DNA of 57,616 nt from Chimaeribacter coloradensis (GCF_002858715.1 NZ_PJZH01000023.1:1-57616); one strand, 5' to 3'. Shown: positions 44,290 through 53,919, counted from the stretch's first letter. Program-made: numbers and translations. Notes: generated by a model not told the origin, from the letters alone.

Positions 44290-45579
44290 ATGGACACTAC
44301 ACAAACGGGTACGATTATTTCCCCTGCTGACAGCGGGCCGGGCTGGCGCAAAACCGACACCATCTGGATGCTCGGGCTGTACGGCACCGCCATCGGGGCC
44401 GGTGTGCTGTTCCTGCCGATCAATGCCGGGGCGGGCGGCCTGATCCCGCTGGTGATCATGGCGCTGCTGGCCTTCCCGATGACCTACTACGCCCACCGCG
44501 GGCTGTGCCGTTTTGTGCTCTCCGGCAAAAACCCGGGCGAGGACATCACCGAAGTGGTGGAAGAGCATTTCGGGGCCGGGGCCGGTAAGCTCATCACCCT
44601 GCTCTACTTCTTCGCCATCTACCCGATTCTGCTGGTCTACAGCGTGGCAATCACCAACACCGTGGAGAGCTTCATCACCCACCAGATGCAGATGCAGGCC
44701 CCGCCCCGCGCCCTGCTGGCGCTGATCCTGATTGCCGGGCTGATGACCATTGTGCGCTTCGGCGAGCAGTTTATCGTGCGGGCGATGAGCATCCTGGTGT
44801 TCCCGTTTGTGGCGATCCTGATGCTGCTGGCGCTCTACCTGATCCCGAACTGGAGCACCGCGCTGTTCCAGAACGTCAGCTTCTCGGCGGCCGAAGGCAG
44901 CAACGGCCTGCTGATGACCCTGTGGCTGGCGATCCCGGTGATGGTGTTTGCCTTTAACCACTCGCCGATCATCTCCGCCTTTGCGGTGGCCAAGCGTAAT
45001 GAGTATGGCGAGGGCGCGGAACGCAAATGCGCCGCGATTCTGGCGCGCAGCCACCTGATGATGGTTGCCACCGTGATGTTCTTCGTGTTCAGCTGCGTGC
45101 TGAGCCTCACCCCGGCAGACCTGCTGGCGGCCAAGGCGCAGAACATCTCGATCCTCTCCTACCTGGCGAACCACTTCCACAACCCGATGATTGAGTACCT
45201 GGCACCGTTTATCGCCTTTGTTGCCATCACCAAATCGTTCCTCGGCCACTACCTCGGCGCGCGGGAAGGTTTCAACGGGCTTATCATCAAATCCCTGCGC
45301 GGCAAGGGCAAAAGCCTGCCGGTAAGCAAACTGAACCGCATCACCGCGCTGTTTATGCTGGTGACCACCTGGATCGTGGCGACCCTGAACCCCAGCATCC
45401 TGGGGATGATTGAAACACTGGGCGGCCCGGTGATCGCCATGCTGCTGTTCCTGATGCCGATGTACGCCATCCAGAAAGTCCCGGCGATGCGCAAATACAG
45501 CGGCGCGGCCAGCAACCTGTTTGTGGTGCTGATGGGGCTGGTGGCGATCTCCGCCATCCTCTACAGCCTGTTCGGCTAA
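44290..45579 (+). CDS. sdaC: L-serine:H+ symporter SdaC (DlsT)
   Basis: A 429-residue member of the hydroxy/aromatic amino acid permease family with 11 membrane helices. It is close to E. coli SdaC over its whole length (same size; start MDTTQTGTI; LYGTAIGAGVLFLPINAG; SFLGHYLGAREGFNG). It imports serine for catabolism. In E. coli it pairs with the deaminase gene sdaB; here it stands alone between deoR and dacC. The 450-bp upstream region holds a CRP-like site. Confidence 0.93.
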   Translation: MDTTQTGTIISPADSGPGWRKTDTIWMLGLYGTAIGAGVLFLPINAGAGGLIPLVIMALLAFPMTYYAHRGLCRFVLSGKNPGEDITEVVEEHFGAGAGKLITLLYFFAIYPILLVYSVAITNTVESFITHQMQMQAPPRALLALILIAGLMTIVRFGEQFIVRAMSILVFPFVAILMLLALYLIPNWSTALFQNVSFSAAEGSNGLLMTLWLAIPVMVFAFNHSPIISAFAVAKRNEYGEGAERKCAAILARSHLMMVATVMFFVFSCVLSLTPADLLAAKAQNISILSYLANHFHNPMIEYLAPFIAFVAITKSFLGHYLGAREGFNGLIIKSLRGKGKSLPVSKLNRITALFMLVTTWIVATLNPSILGMIETLGGPVIAMLLFLMPMYAIQKVPAMRKYSGAASNLFVVLMGLVAISAILYSLFG

Positions 45580-45594
45580 ACGCGCCGGGCAACG

Positions 45595-45624
45595 AAAAAA
45601 AAGAGCGCCGCGGCGCTCTTTTTT
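45595..45624. terminator. Bidirectional terminator between sdaC and dacC
   Basis: An A-run, the perfect palindrome GAGCGCCG-CGGCGCTC, then T6, between convergent genes. Confidence 0.93.
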
Positions 45625-45634
45625 ATTGCAGCCC

Positions 45635-46855
45635 TCAGGCCTTGTCTTTGTCCCCGAACCAGCCGCCGAACCAGCTGCTGAGCTGCATCATCACCCGGTC
45701 CCACAGGCGGCTGATAAAGCCCCCCTCTTTGACCTCGGTCAGCGCCACCAGCGGCCGCTGCTCCACCACCTTACCGTTCAGCTCAAAGTTAATGGTGCCG
45801 ACCACCTGGTTTTTCGCCAGCGGCGCTTCCAGTTGCGGCTGGTTGAGCTTGAAGCTCGCTTTGAGGTTCTTCATCTCCCCGCGCGGAATGGTGATGGCAG
45901 CGTCCTTCGCCACGCCCAGCGGCACCTCATTGGCATCCCCGAACCAGACCCGCTGGCTGACGAACGGCGCGTCGGCCTTGATCGGCGTGGCGGTTTCGTA
46001 GAAGCGGAAGCCCCAGGTCAGCAGCGCCTGGCTCTCGTTAAAGCGGATGTTGTCACTCGGCGCGCCCAGCACCACGGAGATCAGCCGCATGCCGTTGTCG
46101 GTGGCGGAGGAGACCAGGTTATACCCGGCACCCGAGGTGTAGCCGGTTTTCACGCCGTCCACGTTCAGGTTGGTGCTCCACAACAGCCGGTTGCGGTTTA
46201 CCTGGCGGATGCGGTTAAAAGTGAACTCTTTCTCTTTGTGCAGTGCGTATTCATCCGGCGTGTCGCGGATCATCGCCTGGGTGATCAGCGCCATGTCACG
46301 CGCGGTGCTGTACTGCCCTTCTGCGTCCAGCCCGTGCACCGTCAGGAAGTGTGTGTTCTGCAACCCCAGCGCCTGCGAGTAGGTGTTCATCAGCCGCACA
46401 AAGGCGTCCTGGCTGCCGGCCACGTAGTCCGCCAGCGCGATGCTGGCATCGTTGCCGGACTGGATCACGATCCCTTTGTTCAGCTCCGAGACCGGCACCC
46501 GGTCGCCGGGCTTCAGGAACATCAGCGACGATCCGCGCAGCGCCGGGTTGCCGGTGGCCCAGGCATCTTTGCCCACGGTGACCATGTCATCCGGGGTGAT
46601 CTTCTTCGCCTTGATCGACTGGCCAATCACATAGCTGGACATGATTTTCGTCAGGCTGGCCGGGTCGAGGCGGGTGTCGGGGTTGGATTCGGCCAGGATC
46701 TTGCCGCTGTTGTAGTCCATCAGCACATAGGCTTTGGCGTTGATTTGCGGGGCGACCGGGGCATCCGCGGCACCGGCGGGCGCGGTGGTCAGCAGCAGCA
46801 GCGCGGTGCCGAAGCCGGTGACGGCGCGCAGGGAGAGTACGGGAGAGTTGTTCAT
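45635..46855 (-). CDS. dacC: D-alanyl-D-alanine carboxypeptidase DacC (PBP6)
   Basis: A low-molecular-weight penicillin-binding protein that trims the terminal D-Ala from pentapeptides. The 406-residue protein has a signal peptide (about 1-30), SxxK at S67-K70 (ASLTKIM), the SGN motif, KTG in [12 protein letters not shown], and a C-terminal amphipathic anchor ([15 protein letters not shown]). The extra charged tail residues differ from E. coli DacC (400). No strong ribosome site is seen before ATG 46855. Confidence 0.94.
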   Translation of the reverse strand: MNNSPVLSLRAVTGFGTALLLLTTAPAGAADAPVAPQINAKAYVLMDYNSGKILAESNPDTRLDPASLTKIMSSYVIGQSIKAKKITPDDMVTVGKDAWATGNPALRGSSLMFLKPGDRVPVSELNKGIVIQSGNDASIALADYVAGSQDAFVRLMNTYSQALGLQNTHFLTVHGLDAEGQYSTARDMALITQAMIRDTPDEYALHKEKEFTFNRIRQVNRNRLLWSTNLNVDGVKTGYTSGAGYNLVSSATDNGMRLISVVLGAPSDNIRFNESQALLTWGFRFYETATPIKADAPFVSQRVWFGDANEVPLGVAKDAAITIPRGEMKNLKASFKLNQPQLEAPLAKNQVVGTINFELNGKVVEQRPLVALTEVKEGGFISRLWDRVMMQLSSWFGGWFGDKDKA

Positions 46856-47106
46856 CGGCGGATCAGCGTTTCCATTCAGACAATTGAAAATTCACACGCT
46901 TTCAATCAGATCGTGTTGTACCTGTGTGGTGCAAACCTAGCATTTTTTTTACCCGCTGATAAACCTTCTCTATGTAAAGTTTTCATCCTGCGCACGTTTA
47001 TTAACACAAATTACTGCGATCTTGTGCCGGGGCAGCGGCAGGAGGATTGACCCGGCCCGGCGGCTGCGGCATGGTGTGGCTCTTTTGTCTGCGGATTGAA
47101 CAGGTT

Positions 47107-47451
47107 ATGGGATTGTTTCTGAAAGCGGCCATCGGCGCGCTGGTGGTGGTGCTGATCGGCCTCTTATCGAAGAGCAAACATTACTACATCGCCGGGCTGG
47201 TGCCGCTGTTCCCCACCTTTGCGCTGATTGCCCACTACATCGTCGGCAGTGAGCGATCGATTGAGGCGCTGCGCACCACCATCATTTTCGGCATCTGGGC
47301 GGTGATCCCCTACCTGGCCTATCTGGTGTCGCTGTGGTTTTTCGTCGGGCTCTGGCGGCTGCCGCTGGCCCTGCCGGCGGCGGTGGGCTGCTGGGTGGTG
47401 GCCGCCTGGCTGCTGATCCAGGGCTGGAACCGCTGGCACGGGCAGGCGTGA
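47107..47451 (+). CDS. GlpM-family membrane protein
   Basis: A 114-residue protein with four hydrophobic helices and the family pattern LLSKSKHYYIAGLVPLFPTF and ERSIEALRTTIIFG. GlpM was named in Pseudomonas next to glycerol genes; its function is unknown. ATG 47107 fits family length; an upstream in-frame start adds 20 unlikely residues. Confidence 0.82.
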   Translation: MGLFLKAAIGALVVVLIGLLSKSKHYYIAGLVPLFPTFALIAHYIVGSERSIEALRTTIIFGIWAVIPYLAYLVSLWFFVGLWRLPLALPAAVGCWVVAAWLLIQGWNRWHGQA

Positions 47452-47560
47452 CGCGGCGCTGTCGTCTGGGTGTCACTTTTCTGATTTAGTCTGGCGCTCC
47501 CTGACGCAGCGGGGAATGCCGCCTACGCTGTGAGAAGCCACGCTGACCCCGGAGATACCT

Positions 47561-48214
47561 ATGGACTTAGCCCTGTTCGATCTTGACGAGACGTTGCTGT
47601 GTGAAAACAGCGCCGCCCTGTGGCTGCGCTGGCTGGTCTCCCAGGGGTTCGCCCCGGCGGAGCTGGTGCGCCGGCAGCCTGACCTGCTGGAGAAGGCGCG
47701 GCGCGGGGCGCTGGCCGGTGAGGATCACCGGCTGGTGACACTGTCACCGCTGGCCGGGCTGAGCCGCCGTACCGTCTCCGGCTGGGTTGACCGCTTTATC
47801 CAGCGCGACATCCTGCCGCGCATCTACCCGGACGCCCGCCGCCAGCTGCTCTGGCACCGGGAACGCGGTGACTACATCATCATCCTGTCTGCCAGCGGCA
47901 ACCACCTGGTGAACCCGATTGCGCTGATGCTGGGGGCGCAGCAGGCGCTGGCCCCGGACGCCGGCATCGAGGATGACCGCTTTACCGGCACCCCCTGCCC
48001 GGCCACCGCCCACCACGACCACGCCCAACGGGTGGAGAGTTGGCTGGCGGGCTGGCACGGCGAGCCGTTTGGCGCGCTGCACGGCTACAGTGACTCGATC
48101 ACAGACCGGGCGCTGCTGGAGCGGGTCGACCACGCCAGCGTGATCAACCCCGCGCCGGAGCTGCATGCGCTGGCCAGCCAGAGCGGCTGGCAGGTGCGCG
48201 CCTGGCAGCGCTGA
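47561..48214 (+). CDS. HAD-superfamily hydrolase, subfamily IB (SerB-like)
   Basis: A 217-residue phosphatase-like protein. HAD motif I is DLDET (nucleophile D7, acid D9), motif II SASG (SASGNHLV) and motif IV YSDSITDRALL. The all-helical cap resembles phosphoserine phosphatase-type enzymes. The substrate is unknown; annotation as histidinol or phosphoserine phosphatase would be a guess. It ends four bases from the convergent LysR gene. Confidence 0.85.
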   Translation: MDLALFDLDETLLCENSAALWLRWLVSQGFAPAELVRRQPDLLEKARRGALAGEDHRLVTLSPLAGLSRRTVSGWVDRFIQRDILPRIYPDARRQLLWHRERGDYIIILSASGNHLVNPIALMLGAQQALAPDAGIEDDRFTGTPCPATAHHDHAQRVESWLAGWHGEPFGALHGYSDSITDRALLERVDHASVINPAPELHALASQSGWQVRAWQR

Positions 48215-48217
48215 AAC

Positions 48218-49144
48218 TTACACCAGGCTGAAATCACGCCGGAAGGCGTCACTCTCCCGGCTGACCTCCTCGCGCAGGAAGGCCAGAAACAGCTTCAGCG
48301 CCGCCGACTGGCGCGTGCCCGCCTGCGTCTGGATTTGCAGCGTGCGCTGGCTGAGCTGGCCAACCTGAAGATCGCGCAGCCGCACGCCATCCTGCCGGGC
48401 GCGGAACAGCAGCGAGAAGTGGCTGCAGGCGGTGATCGCCTGCGGCGTGTTCAGCATAAACTGGTAGAGCGCCGAGAAGTTGTTGCAGCTGAGCGTCGGC
48501 TCCAGAAAGGTGCCGCTCATGCGGCAGGAGAGATCGAACAGCTGGCGGATGGTGGTGCCCGGCTCCGGCAGCGCCAGCGGATAGGGATGCAGGGCAGCGA
48601 GATCCACCGCCCCCTGCGCCAGCGGGTGGTCCGGGCGCATCACCAGCAGCACCGGGGCCGGAAAGGCGGCCACCACCTCCACGCCGCGCTCCGGTGCCAG
48701 GCAGAACTGTAACGCCACATCCGCCCCGCCGCTGCGCACCGCCTCCGACACCTCCACCGCCGGGCTGACCATCAGGTGAAAGGTCACCGACGGCGTCTGC
48801 GCCCGGAAGCGGGTCAACAGCGCCGGCAGCAGGTCGAAGGCCATGCCGTCCGTGCAGGCCACCCGGATCAGCGTGCGGCGCACCGCCCGCAGCCCCTGGA
48901 TCTCCGCCACCGCGTAGTCCATATCGCGCATACTTTTGCGCACATGGTTCTCCAGGATTTTCCCCGCATCGTTCAATACCATCCCGCGTGCGTGGCGCTC
49001 AAACAGCGGCGCGCCGACCTTCGCCTCCAGCCGCTGGATCTGGCGGCTGATGGCCGAGACCGCCACAAAAAGCTGCTGGCTGGCGGCCGCCAGTGAGCCG
49101 GTATTGGCCACGGCGATAAAGTAACGGATTTCCGTGCTGTGCAT
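48218..49144 (-). CDS. LysR-family transcriptional regulator
   Basis: A 308-residue LTTR. The N-terminal winged helix (about 1-60: EIRYFIAVANTGSLAAASQQL, then SRQIQRLEAKVG) is followed by a two-lobed effector domain. ATG 49144 (MHSTEIRYF) matches family starts. It is divergent from the peptidase-transporter pair, with 166 bp between, the classic layout for a regulator of the adjacent catabolic genes. The ligand is unknown. Confidence 0.88.
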   Translation of the reverse strand: MHSTEIRYFIAVANTGSLAAASQQLFVAVSAISRQIQRLEAKVGAPLFERHARGMVLNDAGKILENHVRKSMRDMDYAVAEIQGLRAVRRTLIRVACTDGMAFDLLPALLTRFRAQTPSVTFHLMVSPAVEVSEAVRSGGADVALQFCLAPERGVEVVAAFPAPVLLVMRPDHPLAQGAVDLAALHPYPLALPEPGTTIRQLFDLSCRMSGTFLEPTLSCNNFSALYQFMLNTPQAITACSHFSLLFRARQDGVRLRDLQVGQLSQRTLQIQTQAGTRQSAALKLFLAFLREEVSRESDAFRRDFSLV

Positions 49145-49310
49145 AGGCTTGCCCCAAAATGGTACATGCCTCAAAAACGGGCACCCGAGCCTTATAGTAA
49201 AAGCAACGCGCGCTTGCAATTATTATTATTGTGGCAACCCTCGCGATTGGCTTAGATGGAGAGGCACAACAGAGAAAGCGCCCCCATAATAATTCACGCA
49301 GACAGGGACC

Positions 49311-50735
49311 ATGATGACAGCACAACAAGCAGTAGCCCAGGCGCTCGCCTGGTTTGACAGCGGCGCGTTCCGCGACACCCTGGCCCGCCGGGTGGCCTAC
49401 GCCACCGAGAGCCAGCGGGATGACCGTGACGCGGTGCTCGCCGCCTATCTCACGGAGGAGATCGCCCCGCCGCTGGCGGAGATGGGCTTCACCCTGACGT
49501 GGCTCGACAACCCGGAAGCGGCCAACCGGCCGTTCCTGATCGCCGCCCGCATTGAAGACCCGGCGCTGCCGACCCTGCTCTGCTACGGCCACGGCGATGT
49601 GGTCACCGGGGATGCCGAAGGCTGGCGCAGCGGCCTGACGCCCTGGGTGCTGGTGGAGGAAGGCGACCGCTGGTATGGCCGCGGCACCGCGGACAACAAA
49701 GGCCAGCACAGCGTCAACCTGGCGGCGCTGGCGCAGGTCTACGCCGCGCGCGGCGGCCGGCTCGGCTTTAACTGTAAGCTGCTGTTTGAGATGGGCGAAG
49801 AGATCAGCTCCCCGGGGCTGGCGGCCCTCTGCCGCACCCACCGGGAGGCGCTGCGTGCCGATCTGTTTATCGCCGCGGATGGGCCGCGCATGAGCGCCGA
49901 ACGGCCGACGCTGTTCCTCGGCTCGCGCGGCTGCGTTAATTTCCGGCTGAGCGTGGCACCGCGTGAACGCGCCTACCACTCCGGCAACTGGGGCGGCGTG
50001 CTCAGCAACCCCGGCACCCGGCTGGCGAACGCCATTGCCGCGCTGGTGGATGCGCGCGGTGCGCTGCAGGTCGCGGCGCTGAAGCCGCCCGCCCTGACCC
50101 CGGCGCTGCGGGCGATCCTCAGCGAGCTGGAGGCGGGCGGCCAGCCGGGCGACCCGGCGATCGATGCTGACTGGGGCGAACCGGGGCTGACGCCTGCCGA
50201 GCGGCTGTTTGGCTGGAACACGCTGGAGGTGCTCAGTGTCCTGACCGGCAACCCGCAACAGCCGATGAACGCCATCCCGGCGCACGCCACCGCCGTCTGC
50301 CAGTTGCGTTTTGTGGTAGAGACCGACTGGACGCACCTGGCCGGTCACCTGCGCGCCCACCTGGATGCCGCAGGCTTCCCGGATGTGCAGGTAGAGGTGA
50401 TCCGCGGCACCCCGGCGACCCGCCTCGACCCGGCCGACCCGCTGGTGGGCTGGGCGCTCGGCATCATGCAGCAGGCCAGCGGCAAAAAACCGGCCCTGCT
50501 GCCCAACCTCGGCGGGTCGCTGCCGAATGAGGTCTTCGCAGAAATTCTCGGCCTGCCGACGCTCTGGATCCCGCACTCTTACCCCGCCTGCGGCCAGCAC
50601 GCCGCCGATGAACACCTGCTGAAACCGGTGGCGCGCGAGGGGCTACAGATCATGGTGGAGCTGCTGTGGGCGCTGGGTGAGGCGGAAAACCCGCTGCGCC
50701 GGGCTGCTGCACTGGAACAGGAGGCGACGCCATGA
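49311..50735 (+). CDS. M20-family metallopeptidase / amidohydrolase
   Basis: A 474-residue di-zinc hydrolase. Metal ligands and catalytic residues are visible: H94 and D96 (YGHGDVV), bridging D128 (GRGTADNKGQH), the catalytic Glu in EMGEEISSPG (about 163), D in AADGPR, and a late His in CGQHAADEHLL. M20 enzymes cleave dipeptides or N-acyl amino acids; the exact substrate is open. The stop overlaps the start of the MFS gene, so uptake and hydrolysis are linked. Confidence 0.87.
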   Translation: MMTAQQAVAQALAWFDSGAFRDTLARRVAYATESQRDDRDAVLAAYLTEEIAPPLAEMGFTLTWLDNPEAANRPFLIAARIEDPALPTLLCYGHGDVVTGDAEGWRSGLTPWVLVEEGDRWYGRGTADNKGQHSVNLAALAQVYAARGGRLGFNCKLLFEMGEEISSPGLAALCRTHREALRADLFIAADGPRMSAERPTLFLGSRGCVNFRLSVAPRERAYHSGNWGGVLSNPGTRLANAIAALVDARGALQVAALKPPALTPALRAILSELEAGGQPGDPAIDADWGEPGLTPAERLFGWNTLEVLSVLTGNPQQPMNAIPAHATAVCQLRFVVETDWTHLAGHLRAHLDAAGFPDVQVEVIRGTPATRLDPADPLVGWALGIMQQASGKKPALLPNLGGSLPNEVFAEILGLPTLWIPHSYPACGQHAADEHLLKPVAREGLQIMVELLWALGEAENPLRRAAALEQEATP

Positions 50736-51997
50736 GCGCTACCCTGACCCTCAGCACCCCGCGCCCCAGCCTCTATAAAACCCTGTTTGCCACCTGCATC
50801 GGCAATGCGCTGGAGTGGTTTGACATCGCGGTCTACGGCTTTTTTGCCGCCTACATCGCCCACGCCTTTTTCCCGGCGGCTGACCCGGCGGTGTCGCTGC
50901 TGCTGGCGTTCGGCAGTTTCGGCGTCTCCTTCTTGATCCGCCCGCTGGGGGCGGTGGTGCTGGGCGCGTATGCTGACCGCGCCGGGCGTAAGGCGTCGCT
51001 GCTGCTCTCCATCAGCCTTATGATGCTGGGCGGGCTGATCATCGTCGTCATGCCGACCTACCAGAGCATCGGGCTGGCGGCCCCGCTGCTGGTGCTGCTG
51101 GCGCGGCTGATCCAGGGCTTCTCCGCCGGAGGTGAGTTCGGCAGCTCCACCGCCTTCCTGGTCGAGCACTTCCCGGAGCGGCGTGCCTTTATCGCCAGCT
51201 GGCAGTTCGCTACCCAGGGGGCGAGTACCCTGCTCGCCTCCCTGTTCGGGCTGGGGCTGGCCGCCTGGCTGACCGAGGCGCAGATCCAGGCGTGGGGCTG
51301 GCGGGTGCCGTTCGCCTTTGGCCTGCTGATCGGCCCTGTGGGGCTGTACATCCGCCGCCACCTGCATGAGCCGGTGACGCAGGAGGCCGCCCCGCGCACC
51401 ACCTCGCCGGTGAAGACGCTGGCGCGTGAGCAGAAGGGCCGTTTCTTTATCGCCATCGGGCTGATGGTGGTGTCAACGGCGGTGAACTACCTGCTGAACT
51501 ATGTGCCGACCTACGCCACCAAAACCCTGCACCTGCCGGGTCAGGCCGCTTTCAGCGCGACGCTGATTGCCGGGATCATCCTGACGGTGGTGACGCCGCT
51601 GATGGGGCTGTGGGCGGAACGCATCGGCCGCCTGCCGCTGATGTGGGGCTCGCTGCTGTTGCTGCTGGTGAGCGTCTGGCCCGGCTTCTGGCTGATGACG
51701 CGCAACCTGTCGCCGCTGTCGCTCTGCCTGCTGATAGGCTGGATGGCGCTGCTGAAGTCGGTTTACTTTGCCACGGTGCCGTCGCTGATGGCGGATCTCT
51801 TCCCGGTCTCCACCCGCGCCAGCGGCATGGCGATCAGCTATAACGTGGCGGTGACCGTGTTCGGCGGCTTTGCGCCTTTCATCTGTACGCTGCTGATCAC
51901 CTCGACCGGCACCCCGCTCGCCCCGAGCTACTACCTGATGGCGGTCAGCCTGCTGAGCGCCTGGGCGCTGCTGCGGGCGCAACGCCTGCCGCGCTGA
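50732..51997 (+). CDS. MFS transporter, metabolite:H+ symporter family
   Basis: 421 residues, 12 membrane helices. The family signatures are GNALEWFDIAVYGFFAAYIA near the N terminus, GAYADRAGRKASLLLS in loop 2-3 and RLIQGFSAGGEFGSS in helix 4, as in ProP, CitA and ShiA. It probably imports the substrate, or exports the product, of the M20 enzyme with which it overlaps by four bases. The specificity is unknown. Confidence 0.88.
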   Translation: MSATLTLSTPRPSLYKTLFATCIGNALEWFDIAVYGFFAAYIAHAFFPAADPAVSLLLAFGSFGVSFLIRPLGAVVLGAYADRAGRKASLLLSISLMMLGGLIIVVMPTYQSIGLAAPLLVLLARLIQGFSAGGEFGSSTAFLVEHFPERRAFIASWQFATQGASTLLASLFGLGLAAWLTEAQIQAWGWRVPFAFGLLIGPVGLYIRRHLHEPVTQEAAPRTTSPVKTLAREQKGRFFIAIGLMVVSTAVNYLLNYVPTYATKTLHLPGQAAFSATLIAGIILTVVTPLMGLWAERIGRLPLMWGSLLLLLVSVWPGFWLMTRNLSPLSLCLLIGWMALLKSVYFATVPSLMADLFPVSTRASGMAISYNVAVTVFGGFAPFICTLLITSTGTPLAPSYYLMAVSLLSAWALLRAQRLPR

Positions 51998-52301
51998 CCC
52001 GCTGACCCGCTGCCGCGCAGCCGCGCAAGGGCGATATTCCCGCCTGTTTCCTGCCCCGCAAGGGGCAGTTTTTCCTGCCCGGCCCTTCCCCTCCCGGTGG
52101 CTGCAACGCCTCCTGCATCCATGGTGAAATAAGTATGTTGTAACTACGAATGCCCCCAGCTTATGCACACCTTGTGCCGCCCCTGTATAACCCCCTGGTC
52201 TCCGCCGCGACAGGAAAGTACTGATCACCGCCAGCCCTTGTGTGGCGCGGGCTGCGGGAAATGTGCTTATTTTTCGCACTGTTAGTTGCGCAAAGAAAAC
52301 A
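51998..52301. other. Non-coding gap upstream of the antirepressor gene
   Basis: About 300 bp past the MFS gene. The first half is GC-rich with weak hairpins (for example TTCCTGCCCCGCAAGGGGCA); the second half is more A+T-rich. I see no gene with a ribosome site and no RNA gene. Confidence 0.4.
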
Positions 52302-52317
52302 CTGGATATATCCACAG
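52302..52317. promoter_or_regulatory. LexA-box-like site upstream of the antirepressor gene
   Basis: CTGGATATATCCACAG matches the LexA consensus CTGT-N8-ACAG except for G at position 4, with an AT-rich centre. CTGTATATTTATTG follows 10 bases later and may hold the -10 element (TATATT) or a second weak box. It is about 65 bp before the gene. Confidence 0.55.
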
Positions 52318-52382
52318 GTATGCTGTATATTTATTGAACTCCGTGGGGAGACGTAGCGTTCTGACATTGAGTGGTGAAAGTG

Positions 52383-53090
52383 ATGATGATTTCCGCAGCG
52401 GGTTTTGAAGCCCTTCATCAAACGGTCTCAATGAGCAGCCGGGAACTGGCTGAACTGACCGGAACCTCGCATGGCGAGGTAAAGCGCCTGATCAAAAGCC
52501 TGGAAACGGCCCAGCGTGTGTCGCAGCCTTTGCGCACCGCGGATTATGAGCGCGATGGGGAAACTTTTCAGGAGTACCTGTTGAACAAGCGTGATTCACT
52601 GATGGTGGTGGCCCGCCTGTCGCCGGCCTTTACCTCGGTGGTGCTGGATCGCTGGCAGGAACGTGAACTGACCCACGACCTGCCGGACTTTACCAACCCG
52701 GCAGTGGCAGCCCGTGCCTGGGCGGAAGAGTTCGAACGCCGCCAGGCGATGGAAAAGCAGATCGCCCTCATCGCCCCGAAGGCAGACTTTTTTGACCGGT
52801 ATGTCACCGTTGAGGGCACGCTGGGCTTCCGCCAGGTGTGCAAGCTGCTGAAGGTCAAAGAGACCGATTTCCGCCAGTTCCTGCTGGAGCGCCAGATCAT
52901 GTACCGCCTGGCCGGTGCCCTGACGCCATACCAGCAGCACATTGATGCCGGCCGTTTTGAGATGCACTCCGGCACCGGCGAAAACAGCCACGCCTTCTCG
53001 CAGGCGCTGTTTACGTCGAAAGGCGTGAAATGGGTGGCTGACCTCTGGGCAAACAAAGTGACCCAGACGGCGCGCGGTGCCGCCGCCTGA
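52383..53090 (+). CDS. Phage-type antirepressor with Rha-like and KilAC (ANT) domains
   Basis: About 235 residues. The N-terminal half (about 1-85) resembles Rha phage regulators, with a helix-turn-helix start SMSSRELAELTGTSHGEVKR. The C-terminal half (about 110-225: RQVCKLLKVKETDFRQFLLE, then RFEMHSGTGENSHAFSQALF) is a KilAC/ANT DNA-binding domain. Such proteins antagonise phage repressors. No other phage gene lies nearby, so it is an orphan. The start is ATG 52383; GTG 52371 in frame is possible. A LexA-like box precedes it and a strong terminator follows. Confidence 0.8.
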   Translation: MMISAAGFEALHQTVSMSSRELAELTGTSHGEVKRLIKSLETAQRVSQPLRTADYERDGETFQEYLLNKRDSLMVVARLSPAFTSVVLDRWQERELTHDLPDFTNPAVAARAWAEEFERRQAMEKQIALIAPKADFFDRYVTVEGTLGFRQVCKLLKVKETDFRQFLLERQIMYRLAGALTPYQQHIDAGRFEMHSGTGENSHAFSQALFTSKGVKWVADLWANKVTQTARGAAA

Positions 53091-53121
53091 TCGGCAGGGC
53101 TTTACCAACACAGGCAACCGC

Positions 53122-53168
53122 ACAGGGCCGGCAGGCGCGGACTCCCCTTTCCGCGCCGCCGGCCCTGT
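53122..53168 (+). terminator. Strong terminator of the antirepressor gene
   Basis: A stem of 18 bp with one bulged A (ACAGGGCCGGC and GGCGCGG pairing with CCGCGCC and GCCGGCCCTGT), a 10-nt loop, then TTCTTTATG and T-rich sequence. Confidence 0.82.
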
Positions 53169-53454
53169 TTCTTTATGCCCTCTTTTATTCCCCGCCCCTT
53201 CCCGCTATTGATTAATGGCGCTGTAAATAAGCCATGCGCGTTTATCCCCCGCGGGAGTTAATTGGGTGCTTATCTATTTCCAGCCAGCAATATTTCTGCA
53301 TTATTCACCTTTCCTTGTTAATTCCCCGCGTTATTTTCACGTAATTAAAACGTTAATGCAGTCACACTTCCTTACCTGCGCCGTTTATTTGTTTTTACGC
53401 CTATTTTATTTTTTATGGGTCCCGTCCTGTTGCCTGTTAACCCGAGGCTCTGTT

Positions 53455-53688
53455 ATGGCACTCTACAAATATGAAAATTTTTTGCGGCAGTCCCGTGTTG
53501 CAGCCTTTGATATGATCTACGACCCGGGTGCCACCGTGGTCTACCCCGGCATCTACCGCTGCACCTCCTGCGGGGATGAGATTGCCGTCGGCAGCGGCCA
53601 GCGCCTGCCGGAGCTTAACCACCGCCAGCACTACGGCTCGGTGCCGGTGCGCTGGCAATTGCTGGTCTACCCACAATTACGGTCCTGA
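53455..53688 (+). CDS. Small zinc-ribbon-like protein, 77 residues
   Basis: A 77-residue protein. The core GIYRCTSCGDEIAVGSGQRLP holds a CxxC knuckle (residues about 36-39), and a later NHRQH may supply His ligands. Short proteins with this GIYRC-CG-E-A-G--LP pattern are common in enterobacteria and are annotated only as zinc-ribbon or hypothetical. ATG 53455 has GAGG seven bases upstream. The preceding 280 bp are A+T-rich and have no convincing gene. Confidence 0.72.
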   Translation: MALYKYENFLRQSRVAAFDMIYDPGATVVYPGIYRCTSCGDEIAVGSGQRLPELNHRQHYGSVPVRWQLLVYPQLRS

Positions 53689-53919
53689 TTATTTTTACCG
53701 TAAAATACGCCGTGAAATAATGCCTTTCCTATTTATGGCGATTATTTCTCTCACCACGGCCCTCTTTGCGTTATAGGTTTGCATTGAAACCCCAATAAAG
53801 TAATGAGGCCAAAAAATGATAAACGCATCCGGAAAGGTGTTATTTTTACCCCTATAAATTGCCGCCTGAATTATTATTTTTATTAACGCAGGAAAAGGAT
53901 AACCCCGGTTAATAAGAGG

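Noticed and set aside
46950-46985. Sigma-28-like TAAAGTTT upstream of dacC/glpM
   Set aside because: The sequence 11 bases further on (ACGTTTAT) does not resemble GCCGATAA.
48999-50615. 538-codon minus-strand frame across the M20 peptidase gene
   Set aside because: Antisense shadow overlapping both a peptidase with intact metal ligands and the LysR start.
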